NCBI RefSeq assembly: GCF_025962655.1
Contig: NZ_JAGFPE010000001.1
Location: 620,001 to 684,000 of the forward strand
Source: Candidatus Symbiopectobacterium sp. NZEC151
Lineage (GTDB): Bacteria; Pseudomonadota; Gammaproteobacteria; Enterobacterales; Enterobacteriaceae
Direction: 5' to 3'
DNA: 64,000 nucleotides
Shown here in pieces: positions 39,838-50,701 of this stretch (position 1 is the stretch's first letter; every line of letters starts with the position of its first letter). The notes below the pieces were generated by a model. That model saw nothing but the letters and a program-made list of their open reading frames with translations, ran no database searches and was not told where the DNA came from. The translations under genes and the position numbers were made by a program.

Positions 39838-39951
39838 ATCCTGCGATGGCTTAGCATCAAGGGTGGCTATTCCGCCCCTGATGCGTAGACTGTCGCCACG
39901 CTTGGCGGGCTGCGTTCCGCTGTAACTCTCGACACAACAGAATCGAATCGG

Positions 39952-41487
39952 ATGAATTTATTAAAATCATTGGCTGCGGTCAGTTCAATGACCATGCTAT
40001 CGCGCGTATTGGGCTTTATCCGCGATGCCATTGTCGCACGGGTGTTTGGTGCCGGGATGGCAACAGACGCCTTTTTCGTCGCCTTTAAACTGCCGAACCT
40101 GCTGCGTCGCGTTTTTGCAGAAGGCGCCTTCTCGCAGGCATTTGTTCCGATACTGGCTGAATACAAAAGCCAACAAGGGGATGAGGCGACGCGTACCTTT
40201 CTTGCCTATGTGTCAGGCATGTTGACGCTGGTGCTGGCGCTAGTGACCGTGGCCGGGATGATCGCTGCGCCCTGGGTTATTGTGGTGACGGCTCCGGGGT
40301 TTGCCGCCACGCCCGATCGGTTTGCGCTGACCTCAGCGCTGTTGCGCATTACCTTCCCGTATATCTTGCTGATATCACTGACATCCATGGTGGGATCGGT
40401 ATTAAACACCTGGAACCGTTTCTCCGTTCCGGCGTTTGCGCCGACCTTTCTCAATATCAGCATGATTGGTTTCGCCCTGTTCGCCACCCCCTATTTTGAT
40501 CCACCGGTGTTAGCGTTGGCCTGGGCGGTGTTGTTGGGCGGCGTGTTGCAATTGGTTTACCAACTGCCGCATCTCAAGAAGATCGGAATGTTGGTCTTGC
40601 CGCGCTTTAAATGGCGTCACCCCGGCGTCGGGCGAGTGATGAAACTGATGGCCCCTGCGATTCTGGGCGTGTCCGTTAGCCAAATCTCGTTGATCATTAA
40701 CACCATTTTCGCCTCCTTTCTCAGTGAGGGCGCGGTCTCGTGGATGTACTACGCTGACCGACTGATGGAGTTCCCTTCCGGCGTGCTGGGTGTCGCTTTA
40801 GGCACGATTTTGCTGCCATCGCTGGCGAAAAGCGTTGCCAGTGGCGATCAGGAGGCCTATTCACACCTGATGGATTGGGGGCTGCGTCTCTGTTTTCTGT
40901 TGGCGCTGCCGAGCGCGGTTGCCTTGGGCATTTTGTCGAAACCGTTGATTGTTGCGCTGTTCCAGTATGGCAAGTTCAGCGCGCTGGATGCATTGATGAC
41001 CCAGCGGGCGTTGATTGCCTACGCCATCGGATTAATGGGACTGATTGTGGTGAAAGTGCTGGTGCCGGGGTTCTATTCTCGACAGGATATCAAAACGCCG
41101 GTGAAAATTGCGCTGGTCACGCTGGCGCTGACGCAGGTGATGAACCTGATCTTTATCGGGCCGCTACAGCATGCCGGGCTGGCACTTTCCATTGGGTTGG
41201 CCTCTTGCCTGAATGCCGGGCTGCTCTATTGGCAATTGCGCAAACAGCAGCTTTTCCAACCACGTCCGGGATGGGGCTCGTTTCTGGTCAAACTGGTTAT
41301 CGCCGTGCTTGCCATGTCGGCGGTATTGATAGCGCTGTTAGTGTGGATGCCTGCCTGGGACATCGGCGGCATGACAGTGCGTATTTCGCGTCTGATGCTG
41401 GTGGTGGTGGCGGGGGCTGGTACCTACTTTGCGATGCTGGCGCTGCTTGGCTTCCGTCCGCGCGATTTTGCGCGTCGCGGTCTGTGA
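39952..41487 (+). CDS. murJ: Lipid II flippase MurJ
   Basis: Essential MOP-superfamily flippase that moves undecaprenyl-linked peptidoglycan precursor to the periplasmic face. The protein is 511 residues with about 14 helices. Charged residues essential in E. coli are present at the same positions: R18, R24, D39 and R52 in the segments [17 protein letters not shown] and LPNLLRR. The ATG at 39952 gives [15 protein letters not shown] as in E. coli, although no strong ribosome site precedes it. A bidirectional terminator separates it from argS. Confidence 0.96.
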   Translation: MNLLKSLAAVSSMTMLSRVLGFIRDAIVARVFGAGMATDAFFVAFKLPNLLRRVFAEGAFSQAFVPILAEYKSQQGDEATRTFLAYVSGMLTLVLALVTVAGMIAAPWVIVVTAPGFAATPDRFALTSALLRITFPYILLISLTSMVGSVLNTWNRFSVPAFAPTFLNISMIGFALFATPYFDPPVLALAWAVLLGGVLQLVYQLPHLKKIGMLVLPRFKWRHPGVGRVMKLMAPAILGVSVSQISLIINTIFASFLSEGAVSWMYYADRLMEFPSGVLGVALGTILLPSLAKSVASGDQEAYSHLMDWGLRLCFLLALPSAVALGILSKPLIVALFQYGKFSALDALMTQRALIAYAIGLMGLIVVKVLVPGFYSRQDIKTPVKIALVTLALTQVMNLIFIGPLQHAGLALSIGLASCLNAGLLYWQLRKQQLFQPRPGWGSFLVKLVIAVLAMSAVLIALLVWMPAWDIGGMTVRISRLMLVVVAGAGTYFAMLALLGFRPRDFARRGL

Positions 41488-41515
41488 CCGAAGCCGGTAT
41501 GTGATAGCACCAAAG

Positions 41516-41545
41516 AAAAACGGTGGCCTGAGCCACCGTTTTTTT
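41516..41545. terminator. Bidirectional terminator between murJ and argS
   Basis: A perfect 12-bp stem (41516-41527 with 41532-41543) with loop CTGA ends in a T-run on the + strand and an A-run at the other end, so it serves both convergent genes. Confidence 0.92.
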
Positions 41546-41559
41546 ATAACGTGATGCTG

Positions 41560-43290
41560 TTACATCTTATCGACGGTTTCAATGCCCAGGGTGCTTAATC
41601 CTTGTTTCAGCGTTTCTGCGGTCAACAGGGCCAGTTTCAGGCGGCTTTCGCGCACCGCATCGCTGTCGGCATTCAGAATCGGGCAATGCTCGTAGAAACC
41701 GGAGAACAAGCCGGCAAGATCGTACAAGTAAGCACACATCACGTGCGGCGTACCTTCGCGCGCCACGGTGGTGATGGTTTCTTCAAACTGCATCAGGCGG
41801 GTTGCCAGCGCTGTTTCGCGTCCATCATTCAGTACCACAGGCTGCGTCAGTGAGGCTTTATCCAGATTAGCGCGTTTGAAAATCGAGGCGACGCGGGTGT
41901 AGGCATACTGCATATAGGGGGCGGTATTGCCTTCAAACGCGAGCATGTTATCCCAGTCAAAAACGTAGTCCGTGGTACGGCTTTTTGACAGATCGGCATA
42001 TTTCACTGCACCGATGGAGACAACGCGCGCCAGTTCACGCAACTCATCTTGTTCCATATCCGGGTTTTTACCGGCGATCAGCGTTAATGCGCGCTCATAG
42101 GCTTCGTCTAACAGGTCCGCCAGCTTGATGGTGCCACCCGCACGGGTTTTAAACGGTTTGCCATCTTTGCCCAGCATCATGCCGAACATATGGTGTTCCA
42201 GCGATACCGAATCTGGCACGTAGCCCGCTTTGCGCACAATAGTCCATGCTTGCATCAAATGCTGGTGCTGGCGGGAATCGATATAGTAGAGAACGCGATT
42301 GGCCCCCAACGTCTCGTAGCGGTACTTGGCGCAGGCAATGTCGGTGGTGGTATAGAGATAGCCACCATCTTTCTTCTGAACGATGACGCCCATCGGTTCG
42401 CCTTCCTTGTTTTTGAACTCATCAAGGAAAACCACCGTCGCCCCTTCACTTTCAACGGCCAGGCCTTTTGCCTTCAGATCGGCAACAATCTCTGGCAACA
42501 TAGCGTTATAGAGGCTTTCACCCATGACGTCATTTTTGGTCAGGGTGACATTCAGACGATCATAGGTGAGCTGGTTTTGCGTCATGGTGACATCAACCAG
42601 CTTGCTCCACAGTTCGCGGAAATAAACATCGCCGCCCTGTAACTTCACCACGTAGTGGCGGGCGCGCTCAGCGAAGGCGGCATCTTCATCGTAACGCAGC
42701 TTCGCTTCACGGTAGAAGGCTTCCAGATCGGGTAATACCAGCTCGCCGGAGGTGTCTTTCTGCACATCTTCCAGATGGGCAATCAACATACCGAACTGTG
42801 TTCCCCAGTCACCGACGTGGTTGGCGCGGATAACCTTGTGTCCGAGAAACTCAAGGGTGCGGACCGCTGCATCGCCAATAATGGTGGAGCGTAGGTGGCC
42901 GACGTGCATTTCTTTGGCGACGTTAGGCGCAGAATAGTCAACCACGATGGTTTGCGGCGTGACAGGGGTGATACCCAACTTCGGTGCGTTCAAAGCCCGT
43001 TCGGTTTGTTGTGCCAGCCACTGCGCATCCAGAAACAGGTTGATAAATCCCGGACCGGCGATCTCTGTTTTGGCGACAATGCCTTCCAATGCCAGATGCT
43101 GAACTACCGTCTCTGCCAGTTGTCGTGGAGCAAGCCCAAGTTTTTTCGCTGCCGCCATGACACCATTGGCCTGGTAATCACCAAACTGAGCCTTGGCTGA
43201 CTGGCGCACCTGCGGGTCTGTGCCGTTGGGCGCACCCGCTGCAACCAATGCCTGGCTGACTTTTTCCGAAAGAAGAGCCTGAATATTCAC
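41560..43290 (-). CDS. argS: Arginyl-tRNA synthetase
   Basis: Class Ia synthetase that charges tRNA-Arg, 576 residues (E. coli 577). The N-terminal Add1 domain is followed by the HIGH-equivalent HVGH in [20 protein letters not shown], a Rossmann core, and the helical DALR anticodon domain ([17 protein letters not shown]). As in other enteric ArgRS, no canonical KMSKS was recognised. In E. coli it neighbours flagellar genes; here those are absent and murJ lies on the other side. Confidence 0.96.
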   Translation of the reverse strand: MNIQALLSEKVSQALVAAGAPNGTDPQVRQSAKAQFGDYQANGVMAAAKKLGLAPRQLAETVVQHLALEGIVAKTEIAGPGFINLFLDAQWLAQQTERALNAPKLGITPVTPQTIVVDYSAPNVAKEMHVGHLRSTIIGDAAVRTLEFLGHKVIRANHVGDWGTQFGMLIAHLEDVQKDTSGELVLPDLEAFYREAKLRYDEDAAFAERARHYVVKLQGGDVYFRELWSKLVDVTMTQNQLTYDRLNVTLTKNDVMGESLYNAMLPEIVADLKAKGLAVESEGATVVFLDEFKNKEGEPMGVIVQKKDGGYLYTTTDIACAKYRYETLGANRVLYYIDSRQHQHLMQAWTIVRKAGYVPDSVSLEHHMFGMMLGKDGKPFKTRAGGTIKLADLLDEAYERALTLIAGKNPDMEQDELRELARVVSIGAVKYADLSKSRTTDYVFDWDNMLAFEGNTAPYMQYAYTRVASIFKRANLDKASLTQPVVLNDGRETALATRLMQFEETITTVAREGTPHVMCAYLYDLAGLFSGFYEHCPILNADSDAVRESRLKLALLTAETLKQGLSTLGIETVDKM

Positions 43291-43476
43291 CTGGATACCT
43301 TTAATAAAAATTTAGCCCTCGCTTATACCATATTTGGGCTGAGACGTCAGCAGGGCAAGCCTTCCCCGCGAGAATTTTCCTGAGAAAATGCAAGGGGGAT
43401 GGAGCACGAAGAGGTGGGTAACGCGTCGAAAAGAGGGGCAAAGAAGAAGAATAGAGCCAGCGCTAACAAAATAGGG

Positions 43477-43596
43477 TTAACGCTTTCTTCCCCGATGGTT
43501 GGTTCCGATACGTTGACTTTCCCTTGTTTTAAAATGTTTAAAAATTGCATATGCCGCAATGGCAATAAGCAGAACCGATAAAATGGCTAAAATCAT
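43477..43596 (-). CDS. Candidate 39-residue single-helix membrane protein
   Basis: Starts ATG at 43596, preceded by AGAGAAATAATT (weak AGAGA site), and ends TAA. The peptide begins MILAILSVLLIAIAAYAIFK, a clean membrane helix, and continues with a strongly basic tail of 19 residues. This layout is typical of real small enteric membrane proteins. It lies upstream of and on the same strand as argS. No known family was recognised; it could be chance. An overlapping 72-codon frame (43347-43565) looks less protein-like. Confidence 0.4.
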   Translation of the reverse strand: MILAILSVLLIAIAAYAIFKHFKTRESQRIGTNHRGRKR

Positions 43597-43850
43597 AATT
43601 ATTTCTCTGTATACTATTGCGATACGATAACAAATTACCTGTTTTTGTTAGGTGTTACAATGTAGGTCAAGAGGTTTAAGATTAATCTTTTCTTTTAAGA
43701 ATATTCCCTAAATCCGTATAATTGACGTAGGAATTAGGTGTATTTAGTTATTGTGTACCATTTACTGCGCTGTGTTTATAAATTCCGCTGCCGTTCGATA
43801 TCCTTATCAAATACGGTGATGTGATTAACCATGAAGGGATATAGCATAAA

Positions 43851-43864
43851 GTGATGTTTATCAC
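43851..43864. promoter_or_regulatory. CRP/FNR-like palindrome
   Basis: GTGATGTTTATCAC is a 14-bp palindrome with the CRP core spacing GTGA-N6-TCAC, flanked by A/T-rich DNA. It lies 166 bp before yecM and about 255 bp upstream of the candidate small gene. Confidence 0.35.
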
Positions 43865-44029
43865 GTTATGTTTCAGAATGTTACAGCATCTGTTGCATGC
43901 ACCAGTAGGCTTTTTGTGCGGTGCCCGATGAGCCAGAGCGCTCTGCACCTGGCTTGTGCCGGAATGGTGGCAAAAAAAGCACAGGCGTTACTATTTGAAA
44001 ATTAATTATTTTTACTGTTAGGAAATGCA

Positions 44030-44581
44030 ATGTCTGGAATGCTTCCCCCTGCGCTTCAACAAGATTTGGCCCGCTTTGAGTGCGCGTTGTTACAGTTAGC
44101 GGATACGCTGGCATTGGATTTGTCGCAATTTGAAGCAGATCATATCGCGTTGCGCTGCAACCAAAATACGACAGCGGCACAATGGAAAGAAGCGTTATTA
44201 ACGATGGGGGTATTAATTTCTGAAAATCACATTAACGGACGTCCTATTTGCCTTTTTTCGCTGAACGAAAAAATAACCGTGGGCCCGTTGAGCATAGACT
44301 GTATTGAATTACCCTGGCCCGGTCAGCGCTTTTATCTCAATGAAGGGTGGGAGCATGTCGAATTAGTATTAGCGGGCAATCCAGAGACGTTGCATGCACG
44401 CGCGCTGGCTTGTCTCTCCGATCGGGCGCTAGCCTCTCCGCGTATTACTTTGAAATTCAGCCAACCCGGCAGCGATAAAGAACGACTGCCCAACCCCACG
44501 TTGGCCGTGAGCGACGGGACAACCACTATCAAGTTTCATCCGTATTCGATCCGTGAGGTCATCGCCAGCGAGCGGGAGTGA
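44030..44581 (+). CDS. yecM: VOC-superfamily protein YecM
   Basis: Small metal-enzyme-like protein of unknown function, 183 residues (E. coli 188), vicinal-oxygen-chelate fold. Conserved segments: ADHIALRCNQNTTAAQW, SENHINGRPICLF, ELPWPGQRF, NEGWEHVELVL, LPNPTLAVSDGTTTIKFHP. His, Glu and Asp in these blocks are the likely metal ligands. AGGAA precedes the ATG. It lies between argS and cutC as in E. coli. Confidence 0.93.
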   Translation: MSGMLPPALQQDLARFECALLQLADTLALDLSQFEADHIALRCNQNTTAAQWKEALLTMGVLISENHINGRPICLFSLNEKITVGPLSIDCIELPWPGQRFYLNEGWEHVELVLAGNPETLHARALACLSDRALASPRITLKFSQPGSDKERLPNPTLAVSDGTTTIKFHPYSIREVIASERE

Positions 44582-44779
44582 GCCGGATGCTGCTATCTGC
44601 TGAAGGCTTTTGGTAAAAATTGTGTGACACGTCATGGATAGCATCGGGGCAATCCTGCCCTCTGTGACTCGGCTCTCCTTTGCATTTTTATTCAGATGCC
44701 ATATTTACCCTAAAGCCATAGCGTGCTGGTTAATGGTGCAATGGTCACAGCGCAATGTGACGCAGGCGGGAGAGAGTAA

Positions 44780-45544
44780 ATGTCTAAGTTGGAAGTATGC
44801 TGTTACAGCGTTGATTGCGCACTTACGGCGGAACTGGCGGGAGCCGACCGCATTGAACTCTGTGCAGGCCAGCGTGAGGGCGGACTGACGCCCAGCTATG
44901 GTGTTCTGGCAGAGGCACGGAGCAGGGTTCGGCTGCCGGTGCATCCGATTGTACGCCCGCGCGGCGGGGATTTCTGCTACAGCGACAGTGAGTTTCGTAC
45001 CATTCAGTATGATATTCAGCGCATTAAAGAAATGGGTTTTCCCGGCGTGGTGGTCGGTGTGTTGGATGAAGAAGGGCATATCGATCTGCCGCGCATGAAA
45101 GCCGTGATGGCGCTCTGTGAGGGGATGGCGGTGACATTCCATCGCGCCTTCGATCTGTGCTTGAATCCCCACATGGCGCTGCAACAGCTCACCGATTTGG
45201 GCGTGGCGCGCGTGTTGACATCAGGCCAGCAGCAGCAAGCTGAAAACGGATTAACGTTATTGCGTGAACTAACCCATGCGAGCCGTGGTCCAATTATTAT
45301 GGCGGGAGCAGGCGTGCGTTTGACCAACCTGCATAAATTTCAGCGAAGCGGTATTCAGGAACTGCACAGTTCAGCCGGACACTGGCTTCCCTCGGCGATG
45401 CGGTTTCGCAAAGTGGGCGTCTCTATGTGTTCAGATGCTGAAAGCGATCTGGACGAATTCAGCCACTATTGCGTTGACGGCGACATTGTTGCCGAAATGA
45501 AGCGCGTATTAAATGCGGGGTGTCAGCCGGTTCCTGTCCCCTGA
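44780..45544 (+). CDS. cutC: CutC family protein
   Basis: TIM-barrel protein of the CutC family, 254 residues (E. coli 248). The original role in copper homeostasis has been questioned and the activity is not settled. Conserved blocks: [77 protein letters not shown] terminator follows. In E. coli tor genes and cmoB come next; here an accessory cluster occupies that place. Confidence 0.95.
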   Translation: MSKLEVCCYSVDCALTAELAGADRIELCAGQREGGLTPSYGVLAEARSRVRLPVHPIVRPRGGDFCYSDSEFRTIQYDIQRIKEMGFPGVVVGVLDEEGHIDLPRMKAVMALCEGMAVTFHRAFDLCLNPHMALQQLTDLGVARVLTSGQQQQAENGLTLLRELTHASRGPIIMAGAGVRLTNLHKFQRSGIQELHSSAGHWLPSAMRFRKVGVSMCSDAESDLDEFSHYCVDGDIVAEMKRVLNAGCQPVPVP

Positions 45545-45610
45545 GTGCTGAAAGCCCGTCGAACGAGTCCTTTACCGCGCAGCATTCCCTCGGGTTTGCT
45601 TGCGAGTACC

Positions 45611-45640
45611 AAGCCCCGGCGGTTTGCCGGGGCTTTTTTT
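45611..45640 (+). terminator. Intrinsic terminator after cutC
   Basis: A perfect 10-bp stem (aagccccggc 45611-45620, gccggggctt 45626-45635) is followed by a T-run to 45640. It ends 7 bp before the stop codon of the opposing LRR gene. Confidence 0.9.
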
Positions 45641-45646
45641 CTTACG

Positions 45647-46507
45647 CTATCCCATCGCGTATACAATTATTGGTCCTGAATAATCAGGATCTTGGTCGGC
45701 GAGGCGCAATTTCTGAAAGGTTTCTACTGAAAGTGGGTTGCCAAGAAGATCAATGTCGGCTTTGGGCGACAAATTCATGATGCTGTCAGGTATTTCTTTT
45801 ATTTGATTATATCTTAAGTCAATATATTTGGTCTTTTTAGAGAAATCGCATAATATATGTTCGATTTTATTATGGCTTAAATCTATTCTTTTTAGTTTTT
45901 GAGGGCAGTTTGTAATTGCCCCTTCGATGCTGTTTTCACTTAGGTCTAAATGTTTTACGAAAGGCGGTAAGTCTTCAGGGTATTTCTTCAAGGCATTTTG
46001 GCATAGATATAATTCAGAGATATTTTCGGGCAGGTTTTTAGGCAACGACTCCAGTCTGTTATTATAAAGTGATAAGAAAGTGAGGGTTTTAGGAAGTGTT
46101 TCTGGTAAAGTTGTCAGGCAATTATTCATTGCGTATAGTTGTTGAAGGTTTTCAGGAAGTCGAGTCGGTAATTTATCAAGTTTATTGTTCGAAACATTTA
46201 ATTTTATTAGCTGGTCGGGGATAACATCAGGTAATGAACTCAGTTCAAGGTTAGCTAAGTCAAGAGAAGTGCTTGCCCTTTCAAGACAATCTTGCATTCG
46301 CAAAACTGCAACGTTCCGTAGTTCACCTTCACCTTGGGGAGCATTACTCTCCCATGTTGACCAGATAGCTTGATATTGCTCCTGACTCGGTTGAGTTTGC
46401 GAGGATTGAGAAACACTGCCTGCATGATATTCTTCAGCACGCTGCGATGGTGTTATGTTTATTAACGATGCTGAATGTGAAAGAGCGTTATTTTTAATCG
46501 TGAACAT
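45647..46507 (-). CDS. IpaH/SspH-like leucine-rich-repeat protein lacking the NEL E3-ligase domain
   Basis: A 286-residue protein that resembles the N-terminal half of LPX-type type III effectors. Residues 1-44 are Ser/Gln-rich without a signal peptide. Residues 45-79 match the cap of IpaH/SspH proteins (W..WE..AP, then RMQDCL). Residues 80-256 form about eight LRRs with LPxxLPxxLxxLxxxxNxL spacing. Residues 257-286 (NPLSVETFQ ... PDYSGPIIVYAMG) match the linker that leads into the novel E3 ligase domain, but a stop follows. No NEL sequence or catalytic CxD remains in the 100 bp before cutC. The gene is strongly AT-rich. GGGGAAG precedes the ATG. It may be a relict, or a YopM-like LRR-only scaffold. 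No HrpL box was found. Confidence 0.8.
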   Translation of the reverse strand: MFTIKNNALSHSASLINITPSQRAEEYHAGSVSQSSQTQPSQEQYQAIWSTWESNAPQGEGELRNVAVLRMQDCLERASTSLDLANLELSSLPDVIPDQLIKLNVSNNKLDKLPTRLPENLQQLYAMNNCLTTLPETLPKTLTFLSLYNNRLESLPKNLPENISELYLCQNALKKYPEDLPPFVKHLDLSENSIEGAITNCPQKLKRIDLSHNKIEHILCDFSKKTKYIDLRYNQIKEIPDSIMNLSPKADIDLLGNPLSVETFQKLRLADQDPDYSGPIIVYAMG

Positions 46508-46692
46508 ATCACTTCCCCGTATGAATTAAGTTCCCTGTACTATGTTCGCCTACGCAGGAGGATGAGTGATATCAAAAAAGAGAATTACTCAAGGTTGTAT
46601 GATGTCCCATGCAGTCCCGAGCGGTGTAATAACCCTATGATTACCCATTTCTTTCTTTAGAAGGCACTGCTGTGAAATTAAATGCAGTGCAT

Positions 46693-46724
46693 CACAAACC
46701 CCGACCAGTCGGTCGGGGTTTGTG
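46693..46724. terminator. Perfect hairpin between the LRR gene and the DUF1835 gene
   Basis: A perfect 14-bp inverted repeat (cacaaaccccgacc 46693-46706, ggtcggggtttgtg 46711-46724) with loop AGTC lies 41 bp after the DUF1835 gene stop on the minus strand. No strong T-run; terminator role likely. Confidence 0.6.
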
Positions 46725-46764
46725 ACCGCAATGATTATATATTCTGCTTGCGTTGAAAACTACA

Positions 46765-48006
46765 CTACGAATCCCGCCATACCGGACGCCCATTATTGTC
46801 CACCGCCCAGTGTCCTTCACGGGGCGTAAGGCAAACCCCGCCCACCCAGCGAGACTGCGGTGCAACATCAAGCCAGTAAGCGTTGCCGTTGAGCATGTCA
46901 TTCCCGAGCGGCGTTAATTCCACCGTTTGCAGGGCTTCAGTATCTGCCGCCGTGTTGATACGTAGCAGTGGGTTTGGACCGAGTATCAATGGTCTGATGG
47001 CGGAATAGAACATCATGTCACCCATATAAGGCAGCGGATCGCGCTGGCCGATCAGCTCTCTGAATACCTTTCTGAGGCTGACAGGGCCGGACTGCGCAAT
47101 ATACTGTAATGACAGGCGTTCAGTCAGAGAAAGACCGTCGTTGATACCCGGCAATTCTTGCAATAATCGGCGCAAGGAACGGGAGAGATAAGGCAATGTG
47201 GCGTGTTCACGCTGAGTGAGCGTAAAGAGCGCTACCGGTGAGGGCGCGCACCAGGCCGACCAGGCAAGGCGCGCCAGCGTTAGTGCATCGGCAGGCACCG
47301 TTTGGCGCTGCGTCCAGAGCCAGGCCAATACATCGGGTGATAGTTGCCCGAGCCCAATAAAACGCTTCACGCCCGGTATATCGTCAACAGCGATAAGCTC
47401 AAGCTTTTGTGGCTGCTTTTCGAGTGTCGAGAGCGTGCGGATCAAAAACAGTTGGTCGTAAGGATCGGCTTCGCACCACAGCACCGCATGTTCTGCATCG
47501 GGTAAACGTTGCCACTGCGCCTGCTCCTCGTCAAAACGACGCATCACGTCATCGGCGTCCAATTGAAATGCCTGCTGGATATAGGTGCAGCGCGCCGTGC
47601 GGTAGTCTGCAAAGGGGATGTCCTGAACGGGCCCCATCGCCAGCGGGTCGGTATAGCTGTGAAATGTGCCGCGAAAACCGGCGAGTCGCAGACTGTGTTC
47701 AATATCATTGCCGCAGCGCCAGTGCTGGGTTTTGCTTTCATCATCAGCGGCGAAATGGGGATGACGCCGGGCAAATGCAATGGCATCCACATGCGCTTTA
47801 AGCTTTGGCCAACTGTCAAACCCCACATCACGCGCAATTAACCACTGTGCGCTGGCAAGGGTAACGTTGGACGTTGGATTAAGACGATGAAGCAGCGCTA
47901 ATTTTTCAGGCTCGAGGCCTGCCTTGATACGTTGCAGCAACTCTTTAGCGCGTTTGCGTTGTTGAACAAGGCTGATGTGACCATTACTTATCGGATGTAC
48001 AGACAT
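46765..48006 (-). CDS. DUF1835-type protein with N-terminal 'SWPKLKAHV' module
   Basis: A 413-residue protein of unknown function. Residues ~10-80 carry an ankyrin-cap-like module (RAKELLQRIKAG, then ARDVGFDSWPKLKAHV) seen at the front of many unrelated soil-bacterial proteins. Residues ~95-200 look like a DUF1835 domain (CGNDIEHSLRLAGFRGTFHSYTDPLAMGPV, then ADYRTARCTYI). The rest is a helical domain like that in DUF1835/DUF3658 proteins. No signal peptide. The ATG at 48006 has AGGAG seven bases upstream; a start at 48036 is rejected. Base composition is like core genes, unlike the two genes beside it. Confidence 0.72.
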   Translation of the reverse strand: MSVHPISNGHISLVQQRKRAKELLQRIKAGLEPEKLALLHRLNPTSNVTLASAQWLIARDVGFDSWPKLKAHVDAIAFARRHPHFAADDESKTQHWRCGNDIEHSLRLAGFRGTFHSYTDPLAMGPVQDIPFADYRTARCTYIQQAFQLDADDVMRRFDEEQAQWQRLPDAEHAVLWCEADPYDQLFLIRTLSTLEKQPQKLELIAVDDIPGVKRFIGLGQLSPDVLAWLWTQRQTVPADALTLARLAWSAWCAPSPVALFTLTQREHATLPYLSRSLRRLLQELPGINDGLSLTERLSLQYIAQSGPVSLRKVFRELIGQRDPLPYMGDMMFYSAIRPLILGPNPLLRINTAADTEALQTVELTPLGNDMLNGNAYWLDVAPQSRWVGGVCLTPREGHWAVDNNGRPVWRDS

Positions 48007-48275
48007 ACGAGCTCCTTTCCAGAACCTTATCCGCATTCAGGTGGGGAGTCGTAACCTTGAGGTTGCCTACTTGTCTTGGGCGCAGCCCTTTCCGCGGATG
48101 GCGGCGCAGATCACGCCGAACCATCACTATATCCCGCCAGCGGGAGGGCTGCAATACGCGTACTAGTGATTACCGTTGAAATGTTATAACGGGTTTCCTC
48201 TGACCAGCGTTTAATTACCGTACGCGCAGTGGTATCAAAAAAACGAAAATCGGTGTAACCGTTCCGCTATTGTTA

Positions 48276-48644
48276 TTATTTAAACCAGCGTTTGAACTCA
48301 TTTTTAGCTTGTTGCTTAAAACGTTCAGTTCCTCGTTCAACTTGTTGCTCAACACGTTCAGTTTCTCTTTTAACTTTTGGCACAAATCGATCAATTTCTC
48401 GACCTACTCGCTCGCCAAAACTGGGCTTTTCACACTCACCGGACTGAGTCAATTTATCAAGATCATCTTTTGATTGATTAAGATGATCTTGTTTTTCAAT
48501 ACAGGCGTGATCGGGCGCTACCGAAGATAACTTGTTTGTTACCAGCCCCGATGTTGACACTGTCGCAGTGTTTCCGTGTGACGAACTCTGGGATGTCGAA
48601 ATTGAGTGAGTTGAAAGCGTTGCACTTGACATGGACGGTATCAT
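48276..48644 (-). CDS. Small Ser/Thr-rich protein with C-terminal 11-residue (hendecad) repeats
   Basis: Not recognised; 122 residues. Residues 1-45 are dominated by Ser and Thr, as in type III secretion signals, with no hydrophobic segment. Residues 72-122 form 4.6 units of 11 residues (72-82, 83-93, 94-104, 105-115, 116-122): position 5 is F/F/V/F/W, position 9 V/V/V/A, position 4 is mostly Arg, and position 11 mostly Arg. This predicts an amphipathic or hendecad coiled-coil helix. GGGAG at nine bases before the ATG supports translation. AT-rich. It is the upstream end of the cutC-cmoB accessory spot. Confidence 0.65.
   Translation of the reverse strand: MIPSMSSATLSTHSISTSQSSSHGNTATVSTSGLVTNKLSSVAPDHACIEKQDHLNQSKDDLDKLTQSGECEKPSFGERVGREIDRFVPKVKRETERVEQQVERGTERFKQQAKNEFKRWFK
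48309..48407 (-). repeat. 33-bp tandem repeats inside the small repeat-protein gene
   Basis: Copies at 48309-48341 and 48342-48374 differ at only about six positions; a third, more diverged copy is at 48375-48407. They encode the 11-residue units, so the repeat arose by DNA duplication in frame. Confidence 0.8.
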
Positions 48645-48835
48645 ATTGATGACTCCCTGTTAATATGAGGAGTGATGATATGAGGAAAAAAATTATTTTT
48701 ATATCAGGTTATGGCCTTATTTAATGTAGCGCGATTATGCATTACGAAATCTTGCGGAAGTAAATATAACGCGTAGTCAGAAATATCAAAGCATGTAGGC
48801 TAGATCAGGAACGGATGCAACGATAAATAGCAAGT

Positions 48836-48858
48836 AAAACCCCGGCATGGCACCGGGG
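48836..48858 (-). terminator. Intrinsic terminator after cmoB
   Basis: On the minus strand a ccccgg/ccgggg stem (48840-48845 with 48853-48858) is followed by TTTT, just after the cmoB stop. Confidence 0.7.
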
Positions 48859-48865
48859 CGAGACA

Positions 48866-50601
<1,736 letters not shown>

Positions 50602-50701
50602 TTAATAAAAAAGGTGGCACAGTCTAGCAAATATCGAGAGGAAAGTCTGTGTCCTTGCGGCGCGCCATCGCACGTGCAGCGCGCCAGAGTCACAGGCGCC
50701 G

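Larger units (their letters stand above)
43291..44029. other. argS-yecM divergent intergenic region
   Basis: 739 bp, AT-rich, with no large gene. It holds one candidate small membrane-protein gene (43477-43596, minus) and a CRP-like palindrome (43851-43864). It should also hold the divergent promoters of argS and yecM. Nothing else was recognised. Confidence 0.6.

Noticed and set aside
43347-43565. 72-codon minus-strand frame upstream of argS
   Set aside because: Overlaps the better 39-codon candidate in another frame and lacks a ribosome site.
48270-48473. 67-codon + strand frame rich in Phe/Leu/Ser
   Set aside because: Reverse reading of the 33-bp repeats in the small repeat-protein gene; the minus-strand frame has the ribosome site and amphipathic pattern.
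32029-48865. HrpL boxes upstream of the three effector-like genes
   Set aside because: No GGAACC-N15/16-CCAC pattern seen in the upstream regions of the genes at 32729, 46507 or 48644.
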